Source of the DNA: Steroidobacter sp.
GTDB lineage: Bacteria > Pseudomonadota > Gammaproteobacteria > Steroidobacterales > Steroidobacteraceae
Direction of reading: 5' to 3'
Length of the DNA: 36,177 nucleotides
Assembly (NCBI RefSeq): GCF_016790065.1
Contig: NZ_JAEUPY010000479.1
Coordinates: 1 to 36,177, forward strand
Shown here: positions 1-8,121 of the stretch, one piece after another
Layout: every line of letters starts with the position of its first letter
How positions within the stretch are numbered: the stretch's first letter is position 1
Notes under the pieces: model-generated
Told to the model about the DNA's origin: nothing
Database searches by the model: none
The model's input: the letters and a program-made list of their open reading frames with translations, nothing else
Program-made: the position numbers and the translations under genes

Positions 1-622
1 ACAAACTTCGGGTTAACAACAACGCCGCCAGAACAGCAAAGAACCCCACACACCATTTGGTCTGCCAAGTCTGTAAATAGCGGCACAAGACCCACGCCGA
101 GATGGTCAAAAGTGCGGCGGCGGGAAAGCTGTACATCAGCCAATTTTCGTACAGCACGAACGACGGACTGAAAACCAACACAGCGGTGGTAAGCGTCGCC
201 GCCTGCCAAGCCCCACTCAGTCGCAGCGTGAGTGCATAGACAGTGAGTGCGAGCATTGCGCCGAGCGCGTGGAACACGACACTAAAGAACAAATCGGCGT
301 GATCCCCGAAGACCTTCAGTCCGACACCCGCGAGCAGATTCAACAGCGGCGGATTGGCATGGTAGTACCACAGCGACTCCAGCAAGCGGTGGCGCAACAG
401 CTCTACGTCGATGAACTGCATGTAGTACGGCAGGGTGCTGGCATCGAACTCCAGACCAAGCGCTGCGTACAGCAATCTGGAAGACACGAACAGCACGACG
501 ACCACCCAAAGGTCACGCCGATCGATACCGAGACTGGCGAGAGCTCGATTAGCCATTAGGGTCACTGGTAAGGGTTGGTGGACATATTGTATGCGCTTCG
601 CACGCATGACTCTAAGTGCCAT
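1..622 (-). CDS. GT-C-like multi-pass membrane protein, C-terminal part beyond window edge
   Basis: The reverse strand is open from 622 to the left edge without a stop (about 207 codons), so the gene is truncated by the window. The translation is rich in hydrophobic segments and contains the motif YYHANPPLLNLLAG followed by VFSPSFVLYENWLMY, a pattern seen in GT39/RgtA-type (GT-C fold) lipid-linked sugar transferases; the family assignment is an inference. The ATG at 622 is preceded by AGAAGG four bases upstream and an in-frame TAG just beyond, which is why I chose it; an ATG at 556 (MANRALASLG) is an alternative. It is divergent from the STT3-like gene at 718. Substrate and exact function cannot be read from the sequence. 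Confidence 0.72.
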   Translation of the reverse strand, partial: MALRVMRAKRIQYVHQPLPVTLMANRALASLGIDRRDLWVVVVLFVSSRLLYAALGLEFDASTLPYYMQFIDVELLRHRLLESLWYYHANPPLLNLLAGVGLKVFGDHADLFFSVVFHALGAMLALTVYALTLRLSGAWQAATLTTAVLVFSPSFVLYENWLMYSFPAAALLTISAWVLCRYLQTWQTKWCVGFFAVLAALLLTRSL

Positions 623-717
623 CGCGCCTTCTGCGACCTACATCACCAGGCTCCGCACCCGCCAGAAGATCTTTCGTCCTTTGAGAACCCGCACACTTTC
701 CGCTGGCCCCATGGATT

Positions 718-2592
718 ATGCTCGTGGACCAGAACGCCACTTTGCGATCAGTAAGCATGCACCTAAAAGCGCCGGCATGGCGGAGCAGCCTGACCATCTG
801 GCTGGTTGCTACCGCGATCGCAGTGGTGTCCTGCAGCCTCAATATGTCGGCTGCTCATATTGGCGGGGATTGGTTCCCCGTCGGGCACGACGCCTTCTAT
901 CACGGCCGGCGCATACTCGACGCAGTGGCCGGACACTTCTACCAGTTCGACCCGAAGATTCATGCGCCTGAAGGCAGCATGCTGGTATGGCCGTGGGGCT
1001 ACGATTACTTCATGGCGGGCCTGGTCCGCGCTGGATTGGCGCTCGGACTGAGCACTGAACCCATCAAGATTTTGCTGTGGCTGCCGGTAGCTGCCGTCGC
1101 GCTCTCGATTGGCCTGCTGATCCTGATCGGTCGCCGCCTCGCGCTGTCGAACTGGCCAATAGCACTGGCCGCTTTGTGCATGGCGTTGGCACCGACGACT
1201 CAACTGCTACATGGCTACGGCGAGATCGATCATCACTTTGCCGAGCTGATCTGCGTACTCGCCGCGCTGGCGGCTGGATTGGCTTGGTTTCGTATGCCCA
1301 GTACGCGCAACAGCATCGTTCTGGGTGCTGTCTTTGGACTGTCGCTGTGCATTCACAATGGCTTGTTCATTCTCCAGGTGCCCTTTTTGGTCACGCTGCT
1401 GGTCCGATGGTTACAGGGCCAAAGTCCGCCGCGTCAACCCATCGTCGCTCTTGCCGCTTCGCTGCTGCTGTCTGCGCTGGCCATACTGCTGCCTTCATTG
1501 CCGTTTCGTGAAGGTCGATTCGAGTTCTACACCCTGTCCTGGTTCCACCTGTACATCGCCACCGGGACCGCATCGACAGCATTACTGCTCACCTGGCTGA
1601 AACCTGGCCGAGTCAGCGTCGCGGCCTTGGTTGCACTAGCAGCCGTACTGTTGTTCCCTTTGATCAGCGAGATGCAGATCGGACAATCCTTTCTGACCGG
1701 CTCGCTCGGTATGTTGAGCTCGATCGAAGAAATGCGCTCGCCGTTGAAAATGGCATTCCAGGACGGTCTCGTCGCGCTGGTCAATTTCTATTCTTACCTG
1801 GTCTGGATAGCACCGCTGACCCTGGCGCTGTGCCTGATTCAGTGTTGGCGCGAACGACAACGGCCGCGCTTATTGTTCTGGATTACGTCGAGCATCGGGC
1901 TCGTACTGCTCTCCATGCAAATCAGGTTGCATTACTTCGGCGCCTTCGCACTTTACTTCCCGTGGTTGATAGTGCTTCACGACTACGTTTCCGCACGTCC
2001 TGATCTGGCCAAGCGCGCGTACCTACTCGCCACGTTGGCGCTGCTGCTTGCCTATGTACCGCAGATCCGGCACACGTTGATTGCCCCGATTCCGCGCGCC
2101 GGAGATATCTGGTTCGAACGGCTCCATCCCATATTCCCCAAAATGCGTAAGGCATGTGCCGAGGATCCAGGAATCGTCCTCTCCGACAGTACTGCCGGGC
2201 ATTACATCCGTTACTACACGGATTGCTCGGTCATCGCGAACAACTTTCTTTTGACCAAACAGCAGTTCGACAAAGTTGCCGAAGCATGGCGACTAATGGA
2301 GTTGCCCGCTAGCGAACTGCCCAAGCAGGCACCGCAGGTTAAGTACGTACTGGTACGACCTGCTACTGTCGTCCGCAAGCCGGATGGCGAGTACACGTTC
2401 TCGTTCTTCAACGACGGTTCACCCGAACTCCCCACCGAGCTGTTGCTCCGTCCACAAGCTGAGATTCCTCCCACTTACCGGCTCATCGACGAAGTCCGCT
2501 TCGAGTTGCGTTACGACGATCACTCGGAAACGTTCCCGTATGCGCGTCTCTACAAGATTGTGCCGAGTCCCAGCGCATCGCCTACCCCTTAG
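718..2592 (+). CDS. STT3-related GT-C membrane glycosyltransferase (possible pilin glycosyltransferase)
   Basis: This 624-residue protein has a basic N-terminus, about ten or more hydrophobic segments up to residue 450, and a soluble C-terminal part, the layout of STT3/AglB/PglB oligosaccharyltransferases. The first outer loop has GHDAFYH (residues 56-62), matching the acidic metal-binding motif, and EIDHHFAE (169-176) matches the DHH-type second motif of archaeal AglB proteins. Where STT3 proteins carry WWDYG, this one has SDSTAG (489-494) followed by HYIRYY, so the sequon-binding motif is degenerate. It lies directly upstream of two type IV pilin genes, and membrane glycosyltransferases beside pilA (such as TfpW and TfpO) glycosylate pilin in other bacteria; that role here is inferred. 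No clear Shine-Dalgarno precedes the ATG at 718; ATG 757 is an alternative start. Confidence 0.75.
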   Translation: MLVDQNATLRSVSMHLKAPAWRSSLTIWLVATAIAVVSCSLNMSAAHIGGDWFPVGHDAFYHGRRILDAVAGHFYQFDPKIHAPEGSMLVWPWGYDYFMAGLVRAGLALGLSTEPIKILLWLPVAAVALSIGLLILIGRRLALSNWPIALAALCMALAPTTQLLHGYGEIDHHFAELICVLAALAAGLAWFRMPSTRNSIVLGAVFGLSLCIHNGLFILQVPFLVTLLVRWLQGQSPPRQPIVALAASLLLSALAILLPSLPFREGRFEFYTLSWFHLYIATGTASTALLLTWLKPGRVSVAALVALAAVLLFPLISEMQIGQSFLTGSLGMLSSIEEMRSPLKMAFQDGLVALVNFYSYLVWIAPLTLALCLIQCWRERQRPRLLFWITSSIGLVLLSMQIRLHYFGAFALYFPWLIVLHDYVSARPDLAKRAYLLATLALLLAYVPQIRHTLIAPIPRAGDIWFERLHPIFPKMRKACAEDPGIVLSDSTAGHYIRYYTDCSVIANNFLLTKQQFDKVAEAWRLMELPASELPKQAPQVKYVLVRPATVVRKPDGEYTFSFFNDGSPELPTELLLRPQAEIPPTYRLIDEVRFELRYDDHSETFPYARLYKIVPSPSASPTP

Positions 2593-2609
2593 TCGGTGAA
2601 TGAAGTCAG

Positions 2610-2633
2610 CAAGTGACAATGATTGTCAGCTTG
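2610..2633. promoter_or_regulatory. Inverted repeat upstream of pilA, possible activator site
   Basis: TGACAATGATTGTCA (2614-2628) is a perfect 6-3-6 palindrome, extended by CAAG and CTTG with a one-base bulge. It lies about 110 bp upstream of the sigma-54 promoter, a normal distance for an enhancer-binding protein such as PilR, whose known sites contain TGTC. No T-tract follows, which argues against a terminator for the preceding gene. The role is inferred. Confidence 0.35.
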
Positions 2634-2707
2634 TGGCGTAACGCGTTAGTCCAGCACCTTGAAGAAACGGCCGACACACCGCGTGCGCCTTAAAAAAACG
2701 CATGCTT

Positions 2708-2720
2708 AAACAACCACTTA
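2708..2720 (+). promoter_or_regulatory. Candidate IHF binding site
   Basis: AAACAACCACTTA matches the IHF consensus WATCAANNNNTTR with one mismatch (third base). It sits between the upstream palindrome and the sigma-54 promoter, where DNA bending by IHF commonly helps an enhancer-bound activator reach the polymerase. Short degenerate sites like this occur by chance, so confidence is low. Confidence 0.3.
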
Positions 2721-2737
2721 GAATTACCCATCCGAGT

Positions 2738-2753
2738 TGGCACGAGGCTTGCT
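2738..2753 (+). promoter_or_regulatory. Sigma-54 (RpoN) promoter of pilA
   Basis: TGGCAC (2738-2743), five bases, then TTGCT (2749-2753) matches the RpoN consensus TGGCAC-N5-TTGCW completely, with the GG and GC doublets at the required spacing. Transcription would begin near 2764, giving a leader of about 50 bases before the pilin ATG at 2817. Pilin genes in Pseudomonas and Xanthomonas are known to use RpoN with PilR, which supports the call. Confidence 0.9.
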
Positions 2754-2816
2754 CAGATCCACCCTGCTGACGCCATCGTCGCGGATTTTGCAGTTCCCAT
2801 CCAGGAGACTTTAGAA

Positions 2817-3326
2817 ATGTTGAAGCAGACTCAAAAGGGTTTCACCCTGATCGAATTGATGATCGTCGTGGCGATCATCGGCATCCTCGCAGCGATCGCG
2901 CTGCCGGCTTATCAGGACTACACCATCCGTTCGAAGGTGTCTGAAGGCGTGATTGGTGCTTCCTCGGCGAAGGCGCTGATCAGCGAAGCCTTCCAGACCG
3001 ACAGCATTCAGGGCGTGAACGTCGCTTCCACGGCTTGGAACATTGCAGCCTCCGAGTCCAAGTACGTGCGCAACGTGACCGTCGCCACTACCGGCGTCAT
3101 CACTGTGAACTTCAAGGCGAACACCGGTAACGGTCTGCCGACCACCATCGACCAGACCACGCTGGTGTTCACGCCGTCGGTCACCCAGGCCGTGCTGGCC
3201 GCCACCTCGCAGGGCGCGATCGACTGGGCCTGCGGCTCGCAGACCACTTCGACTGCCCAGGGCCGTAACTTGCCCCGTAACGCTGGCAACCTGCCTGCCA
3301 AGTACGCTCCTTCGGAGTGCCGTTAA
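2817..3326 (+). CDS. pilA: Type IV pilin, first of a tandem pair
   Basis: This 169-residue prepilin has a short type III leader (MLKQTQKG) and the motif [14 protein letters not shown] with glutamate at mature position 5, which is required for cleavage and methylation by PilD and for assembly. Tyrosines in AYQDYT follow the hydrophobic helix. C139 and C168 enclose the C-terminal disulfide loop usual in type IVa pilins. AGGAG at 2803-2807 lies nine bases before the ATG. The gene follows a sigma-54 promoter and is followed by a strong terminator, as expected of the abundant major pilin. An Asn-Val-Thr sequon is present at residues 86-88. Its nearest relative is the next gene. Confidence 0.95.
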   Translation: MLKQTQKGFTLIELMIVVAIIGILAAIALPAYQDYTIRSKVSEGVIGASSAKALISEAFQTDSIQGVNVASTAWNIAASESKYVRNVTVATTGVITVNFKANTGNGLPTTIDQTTLVFTPSVTQAVLAATSQGAIDWACGSQTTSTAQGRNLPRNAGNLPAKYAPSECR

Positions 3327-3360
3327 TCGGTTATGCTCGCATGAGCAGCTGAACGGAATG

Positions 3361-3390
3361 GAAGGGGCGCTTCGGCGCCCCTTTCTTTTA
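3361..3390 (+). terminator. Rho-independent terminator after the first pilin
   Basis: AAGGGGCGC (3362-3370), the tetraloop TTCG and GCGCCCCTT (3375-3383) form a nine-pair GC-rich stem with a stable UUCG loop, followed by a T-rich run (TTTCTTTT). It lies about 35 bases after the stop of the first pilin and about 35 bases before the second, so it should limit transcription of the second pilin. Confidence 0.9.
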
Positions 3391-3422
3391 GGTGCCGGGA
3401 CCACCAAAGCTAAGGAACCATC

Positions 3423-3941
3423 GTGTCGAAACGAACTCGCAGTACTGGTTTCACGCTGATTGAATTGATGATCGTCGTGGCCATCATCGGCATTCTGGCA
3501 GCCATAGCCCTGCCGGCTTATCAGGACTACACCGTCCGCGCGAAGATCTCCGAAGGACTACTCGGAGCCTCTGCTGCGAAAGCGGAGGTTAGCGAGGCTT
3601 TCGATACTTCTAGCGTTCAGGGAGTCAATGTGATCTCCCTGGCCTGGAATACCGCCACGACCGTTTCGAAGTACGTGTACAACGTGCAGATTGCCGGCGA
3701 TGGCGTGATCACAGTCACCTACCGTGCAACGACGCAGAACGGCCTGCCGACCAGCTTAAATACCAACACACTCGTGTTCACGCCGTCCGTCCATAATGCG
3801 CCGCTCGCTTCTGATTCGATCGGCTCAATCGACTGGGCATGTACCTCGGAAACCAGCAGCACAGCCACCGCTCGCAACCTACCAGTGGCGGCCCCTCTGG
3901 GCACCCTGCCCGCCAAGTACGCCCCGTCGGAATGTCGCTGA
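3423..3941 (+). CDS. pilA: Type IV pilin, second of a tandem pair
   Basis: This 172-residue prepilin has leader MSKRTRSTG followed by [14 protein letters not shown] with Glu5. From the leader to residue 80 and again at the C-terminus ([11 protein letters not shown]) it closely matches the first pilin, while the middle and the disulfide loop (C140-C171) differ. Translation starts at GTG 3423 with AAGGA at 3412-3416 six bases upstream. No separate sigma-54 promoter is visible between the two genes, so expression probably depends on read-through of the intervening terminator. It arose from a tandem duplication; whether it is an alternative major pilin or a minor subunit cannot be decided here. 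Confidence 0.93.
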   Translation: MSKRTRSTGFTLIELMIVVAIIGILAAIALPAYQDYTVRAKISEGLLGASAAKAEVSEAFDTSSVQGVNVISLAWNTATTVSKYVYNVQIAGDGVITVTYRATTQNGLPTSLNTNTLVFTPSVHNAPLASDSIGSIDWACTSETSSTATARNLPVAAPLGTLPAKYAPSECR

Positions 3942-4077
3942 GTTCGCTACAGCCATAGTGGGGCAGCACTGCTGCCGAGCTAGGGCGGATTACGGTATCT
4001 TGCACGGCGGTTACCCTATCCGGCGACCGCCCCGGTTCAGGCGCCCCGGCTGTGAGATATGTCACGAGCCGCCGGCT

Positions 4078-4097
4078 GCGGATGTGAGACCATCCGC
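4078..4097. repeat. Inverted repeat between the second pilin and pilB
   Basis: GCGGATG, a six-base loop and CATCCGC form a seven-pair hairpin in the 219-base gap between the second pilin and pilB. Only a weak T run (AATTTG) follows, so it may be a poor terminator or have no function. No convincing pilB promoter was seen in the rest of this gap; a TTGACA at 4104-4109 has no -10 partner at proper spacing. Confidence 0.3.
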
Positions 4098-4160
4098 CCA
4101 ATTTGACAAATGCCCGTCCCGTACGGCGGCAAGCGTCGTTAACCATCGGCAACGTATTCA

Positions 4161-5900
4161 ATGGCTGAGAACGTCTCCACGATCCAACAGCGCATGGTGA
4201 TGCAGGGCCTGCCGCAACGGTTGATCCAGGACGGCCTGGTCGACGAGCAGACCATGACGCAGGCCATGACTGCCGCCAAGGAGAGCGACAGCAACCTGGT
4301 ATCGCACCTGGTCACCCAGGGCATTGCCGATGCCAAGGAAATCGCCATCGCGGCCTCCCAGGAATTCGGCGTGCCGCTGCTGGACCTGGATGCCGTGCAG
4401 CTCGACCTCGACGTGGTCAAGCTGGTTTCCGACAAGCTGCTCGCCAAGCACCGCGTCCTGCCGCTGCTCAAGCGCGGCAAGCGACTGTTCGTCGCGGTCT
4501 CCGATCCGACCAATCTGCACGCGCTGGACGAGATCAAGTTCCAGACCGGCCTGTCGATCGAAGCGGTGGTCGTCGAAGACGACAAGCTGCAAAAGATCGC
4601 CAACAAGACCATGGAACAGGTCGACACCCAGATGCCGGCGCTGACCGACGACGATCTGGACCTGGAGAATCTGGAAGTCACCGGCGGTGACGACGACGAA
4701 GGCGCAGCGGCAGCCGCGGGTCGCGACGACATCGAAGACGCGCCCATCGTGCGCTTCGTCAACAAGGTGCTGCTCGACGCCATCAAGCGCGGCGCCTCCG
4801 ACATTCATTTCGAGCCGTACGAAAAGTCGTATCGCATTCGGCTGCGCCTGGACGGTTTCTTGAAAGAAATCGCCAGCCCGCCGGTGCAGTTGGCCGTGAA
4901 GCTCGCGGCGCGCATCAAGGTGATGTCGCGTCTCGACATCGCGGAACGCCGTATCCCGCAGGACGGCCGTATCAAGATGCGCATTTCGAAGAATCGCGCC
5001 ATCGACTTCCGCGTCAGCACCTGTCCGACCCTGTTCGGCGAAAAGATCGTGGCGCGTATTCTGGATCCGTCCAGCGCCATGCTCGGCATCGATGCGCTCG
5101 GCTACGAGCCCGAGCAGCGCGAGATGTACTTGAAGACGCTGGGGCAGCCGCACGGCATGATCCTGGTCACCGGCCCGACCGGTAGCGGCAAGACCGTGTC
5201 GCTGTACACCGGCTTGAACATCCTCAACAAAGAGGACACCAACATTTCCACCGCCGAAGATCCGGCGGAAATCAATTTGCCTGGCGTCAACCAGGTGAAC
5301 GTCAATCCCAAGGTGGGTTTGACCTTCGCGTCGGCGCTGCGCGCCTTCCTGCGTCAGGATCCGGACGTGATCATGGTCGGCGAAATCCGAGACCTGGAAA
5401 CCGCCGAAATAGCCATCAAGGCCGCCCAGACCGGCCACTTGGTGCTGTCCACCTTGCACACGAACGATGCGCCCAAGACGCTGACCCGGTTGATCGACAT
5501 GGGCGTGAAGCCTTACGCGATCGCGACGTCGGTGTCGCTGATCATCGCGCAACGCCTGGCGCGCAAGCTTTGTAACAACTGTAAGACCACCATCGAGATG
5601 CCGGCCGAAGCGTTGCTCAAGGAAGGCTTCACCGAAGCGGAAGTCGCCGAGGGCTTCAAGGTCTACAAACCAGTCGGCTGCGGCTCGTGCACCGACGGTT
5701 ACAAGGGCCGTACCGGCTTGTATCAAGTCATGCCCGTGTCCGACGAGATTCAGCGCATCATCCTGCAGGATGGCAACGCCGTGGACATCGCCGCGCAGTC
5801 GGCCAAAGAAGGCATCTGGGATCTGCGCAAATCCGGTCTTTCCAAGGTGAAGTCCGGCATCACCAGCCTCGATGAAATCAATCAGTGTACGGTCGAGTGA
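4161..5900 (+). CDS. pilB: Type IV pilus assembly ATPase PilB
   Basis: The 579-residue protein is a cytoplasmic secretion ATPase of the GspE/PilB family that drives pilus extension. The N-terminal part (residues 1-170) is the GspE-type N domain. Walker A GPTGSGKT is at 338-345, the atypical Walker B IMVGEIRD at 404-411, and the His box (QTGHLVLSTLHTNDA) follows. Two CxxC pairs, C471/C474 and C507/C510, form the zinc-binding site typical of PilB. Length is near the 566 residues usual for the family. An acidic, alanine-rich linker (DDDEGAAAAAG) joins the N domain to the core. No strong ribosome binding site precedes the ATG. pilC starts 17 bases after its stop, so the two form an operon with pilD. 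Confidence 0.96.
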   Translation: MAENVSTIQQRMVMQGLPQRLIQDGLVDEQTMTQAMTAAKESDSNLVSHLVTQGIADAKEIAIAASQEFGVPLLDLDAVQLDLDVVKLVSDKLLAKHRVLPLLKRGKRLFVAVSDPTNLHALDEIKFQTGLSIEAVVVEDDKLQKIANKTMEQVDTQMPALTDDDLDLENLEVTGGDDDEGAAAAAGRDDIEDAPIVRFVNKVLLDAIKRGASDIHFEPYEKSYRIRLRLDGFLKEIASPPVQLAVKLAARIKVMSRLDIAERRIPQDGRIKMRISKNRAIDFRVSTCPTLFGEKIVARILDPSSAMLGIDALGYEPEQREMYLKTLGQPHGMILVTGPTGSGKTVSLYTGLNILNKEDTNISTAEDPAEINLPGVNQVNVNPKVGLTFASALRAFLRQDPDVIMVGEIRDLETAEIAIKAAQTGHLVLSTLHTNDAPKTLTRLIDMGVKPYAIATSVSLIIAQRLARKLCNNCKTTIEMPAEALLKEGFTEAEVAEGFKVYKPVGCGSCTDGYKGRTGLYQVMPVSDEIQRIILQDGNAVDIAAQSAKEGIWDLRKSGLSKVKSGITSLDEINQCTVE

Positions 5901-5917
5901 TCGCAAGGACTTAGACC

Positions 5918-7132
5918 ATGGCTCAAGCATCCACTCAACAATTGCCGTTCGTTTGGGAAGGCACGGACAAGAAAGGCAAACGCATCAAAGGCAAGATGCT
6001 GGCCGTGTCCGAAGCTGCGGTGAAAGCCGATCTGCGTCGCCAGGGCGTGCTCGCCAAGAGCGTGCGCAAGGAATCGCAGCTGTTCAAGAGCGGCAAGGCG
6101 ATCACCACCGAAGATATCGCGCTGTTCGCCCGTCAGCTGGCCACCATGCTGCAGGCCGGTATTCCGATGGTGCAATGTTTCGACATCATCGGTAACGGCC
6201 ACGATAAGCCGCGGATGCAGAAGCTGGTGCTGGCGATCAAGGCCGACATCGAATCGGGCACCTCGTTGCACGAGGCGCTCAGCAAGCATCCGTTGTATTT
6301 CGACGATCTGTTCGTGAACCTGGTGGAAGCCGGCGAACAGGCCGGTGCGCTGGAAACCTTGCTGGACAAGATCGCCACCTACAAGGAAAAGACCGAGGCG
6401 CTGAAAAAGAAAATCAAGAAGGCGCTGTTCTATCCCACCGCGGTGTTGGCAGTGGCCGTGATCGTGACCGGCATTCTGTTGATCTTCGTGATTCCGCAGT
6501 TCGAGTCGTTGTTCCAAAGCTTCGGCGCCGACTTGCCGGCGTTCACGCAAATGGTCATCAACCTGTCCAAGTTCGTGCAGGAGAGCGGCATCTACATAGC
6601 GGTGGTGGCAGGTGCCGCGGGCTATGCGTTCTTCTATTTCAAGAAACGTTCGCGACCGATGCGTCGCTTCCTCGACCGCGCCTTGCTCAAGGCGCCGATC
6701 GTCGGCCCCATCATGGTGAAAGCGGCCATCGCGCGTTATGCGCGCACGCTGTCGACCATGTTCGCCGCCGGTGTGCCGCTGGTCGAAGCGCTGACCTCAG
6801 TCGCCGGCGCCACCGGCAACATCGTGTACGAAGAAGCCACGCTGAAGATTCGCGACGAAGTCGCCACCGGTCAGCGCCTGCAACGCTCCATGGAAACCAC
6901 TTCGCTGTTCCCCAACATGGTCATCCAGATGATCGCGGTCGGTGAAGAATCCGGCTCGCTCGATTCCATGTCCGCCAAGGTCGCCGACTTCTACGAAGCC
7001 GACGTGGACGCGGCGGTGGACGCGATGAGCTCGTTGATCGAACCGTTGATCATGGCCATCCTGGGCGTGCTGGTCGGCGGCCTGGTGATCGCCATGTACC
7101 TGCCGATCTTCAAGTTGGGCGCGGTGGTGTAG
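5918..7132 (+). CDS. pilC: Type IV pilus inner membrane platform protein PilC
   Basis: The 404-residue protein has two GspF-type domains, each with the repeat signature (FARQLATMLQAGIPMVQ near residue 70 and YARTLSTMFAAGVPLVEA near 275), and three hydrophobic membrane segments, the last at the C-terminus (GVLVGGLVIAMYLPIF). PilC forms the inner membrane platform that couples PilB to pilin assembly. AAGGA at 5905-5909 lies eight bases before the ATG. Length matches the family (about 405 residues). pilD follows after about ten bases. Confidence 0.96.
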   Translation: MAQASTQQLPFVWEGTDKKGKRIKGKMLAVSEAAVKADLRRQGVLAKSVRKESQLFKSGKAITTEDIALFARQLATMLQAGIPMVQCFDIIGNGHDKPRMQKLVLAIKADIESGTSLHEALSKHPLYFDDLFVNLVEAGEQAGALETLLDKIATYKEKTEALKKKIKKALFYPTAVLAVAVIVTGILLIFVIPQFESLFQSFGADLPAFTQMVINLSKFVQESGIYIAVVAGAAGYAFFYFKKRSRPMRRFLDRALLKAPIVGPIMVKAAIARYARTLSTMFAAGVPLVEALTSVAGATGNIVYEEATLKIRDEVATGQRLQRSMETTSLFPNMVIQMIAVGEESGSLDSMSAKVADFYEADVDAAVDAMSSLIEPLIMAILGVLVGGLVIAMYLPIFKLGAVV

Positions 7133-7142
7133 TCTGCAGGAC

Positions 7143-8057
7143 GTGCTCGGCTCATGGCTGTACTTGCTGACGACTTCGTCGTCGGCATGGATCGTGTTGA
7201 TGTTGGTGCTGGGCCTGCTGGTGGGCAGCTTTCTCAACGTGGTGATCCACCGCCTGCCCATCATGATGGAGCGGGATTGGCAGGCACAGGCCGAAGAGAT
7301 CGTCGGCCCGAATCCTTACGATCCGCCGCGTGACCAGCCGGTCGAACGCAAGCCTTACAACCTGGTCGTGCCCCGCTCCGCCTGTCCCAAATGCGGCGCG
7401 ATGATCACAGCGCTGCAAAACATTCCGGTGGTCAGCTATGTGTTCCTGGGCGGCGCTTGCGCCAACTGCGGCAACAAGATTTCCATTCGCTATCCGTTGA
7501 TCGAACTGTTCACCGGCGCAGTGTCGGCGGCGGTCGCGTGGAAGTTCGGCGTCACCTGGTACTGCGGAGCCGCGCTCGTGCTCACCTGGGCACTGGTCGC
7601 GCTGAGCGCCATAGACATCGATCATCAACTCTTGCCCGACGACATCACGTTACCGTTGTTGTGGCTCGGCCTGCTGCTCAGCCTGGCACCTACTGTGTCG
7701 CACGTCGGTCTGCCAGTGACTAGCGGCTCCAGCATCGTGGGCGCGGCGCTCGGTTATCTGAGCTTGTGGAGCATCTACAAGCTGTTCAAATGGCTCACCG
7801 GCAAAGAAGGCATGGGCTACGGCGACTTCAAGTTGCTCGCCGCACTCGGCGCCTGGCTCGGTTGGCAATCGTTGCTCATCATCATATTGATCTCGGCATT
7901 CACCGGCGCCGCGGTCGGCATCGCAATGATTGCGTTCCGCGGCCGCGACCGGAACATCCCCATCCCCTTCGGCCCCTATCTCGCGGCCGGCGGTTGGATC
8001 GCGCTGATGTGGGGCGAACAACTCACCGGCCTGTATCTGGACAGCGTGGGGCTGTAA
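7143..8057 (+). CDS. pilD: Prepilin peptidase and N-methyltransferase PilD
   Basis: This A24-family membrane aspartic protease cleaves prepilin leaders and methylates the new N-terminal phenylalanine. The N-terminal part holds GSFLNVVIHRLP and a zinc-binding pair of CxxC motifs (CPKC and CANC). The catalytic aspartates lie in AIDIDHQLLPDD and GYGDFKLLAALGAW. Total length of 304 residues and several membrane segments fit the family. The start is uncertain: GTG 7143 is in frame, but AGGA at 7138-7141 is only one base upstream; a slightly different start is possible. Its expected substrates include both pilins at 2817 and 3423. Confidence 0.95.
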   Translation: MLGSWLYLLTTSSSAWIVLMLVLGLLVGSFLNVVIHRLPIMMERDWQAQAEEIVGPNPYDPPRDQPVERKPYNLVVPRSACPKCGAMITALQNIPVVSYVFLGGACANCGNKISIRYPLIELFTGAVSAAVAWKFGVTWYCGAALVLTWALVALSAIDIDHQLLPDDITLPLLWLGLLLSLAPTVSHVGLPVTSGSSIVGAALGYLSLWSIYKLFKWLTGKEGMGYGDFKLLAALGAWLGWQSLLIIILISAFTGAAVGIAMIAFRGRDRNIPIPFGPYLAAGGWIALMWGEQLTGLYLDSVGL

Positions 8058-8075
8058 TAGCTCACATCTGCTGAA

Positions 8076-8094
8076 GGAGCGCATTGCCCGCTCC
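8076..8094. repeat. Small inverted repeat ahead of coaE
   Basis: GGAGCG, seven bases, CGCTCC forms a six-pair stem that includes the Shine-Dalgarno-like AAGGAG (8073-8078) and ends directly before a possible GTG start at 8095. It could mask the ribosome binding site or act on the end of the pilD message. No T-tract follows. Confidence 0.3.
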
Positions 8095-8121
8095 GTGCCG
8101 GCCACCTACACTGGCTCGGCA

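Noticed and set aside
3961-3976. GGCAGC-ACT-GCTGCC hairpin as terminator after the second pilin
   Set aside because: The stem is only six pairs and no T-tract follows.
4104-4130. TTGACA as a pilB promoter -35
   Set aside because: No -10-like hexamer lies 15-19 bases downstream.
4158-5930. 590-codon open frame antisense to pilB
   Set aside because: It mirrors pilB codon by codon, is rich in His, Arg, Gly and Asp without any recognisable domain, and pilB has all family motifs in the opposite strand.
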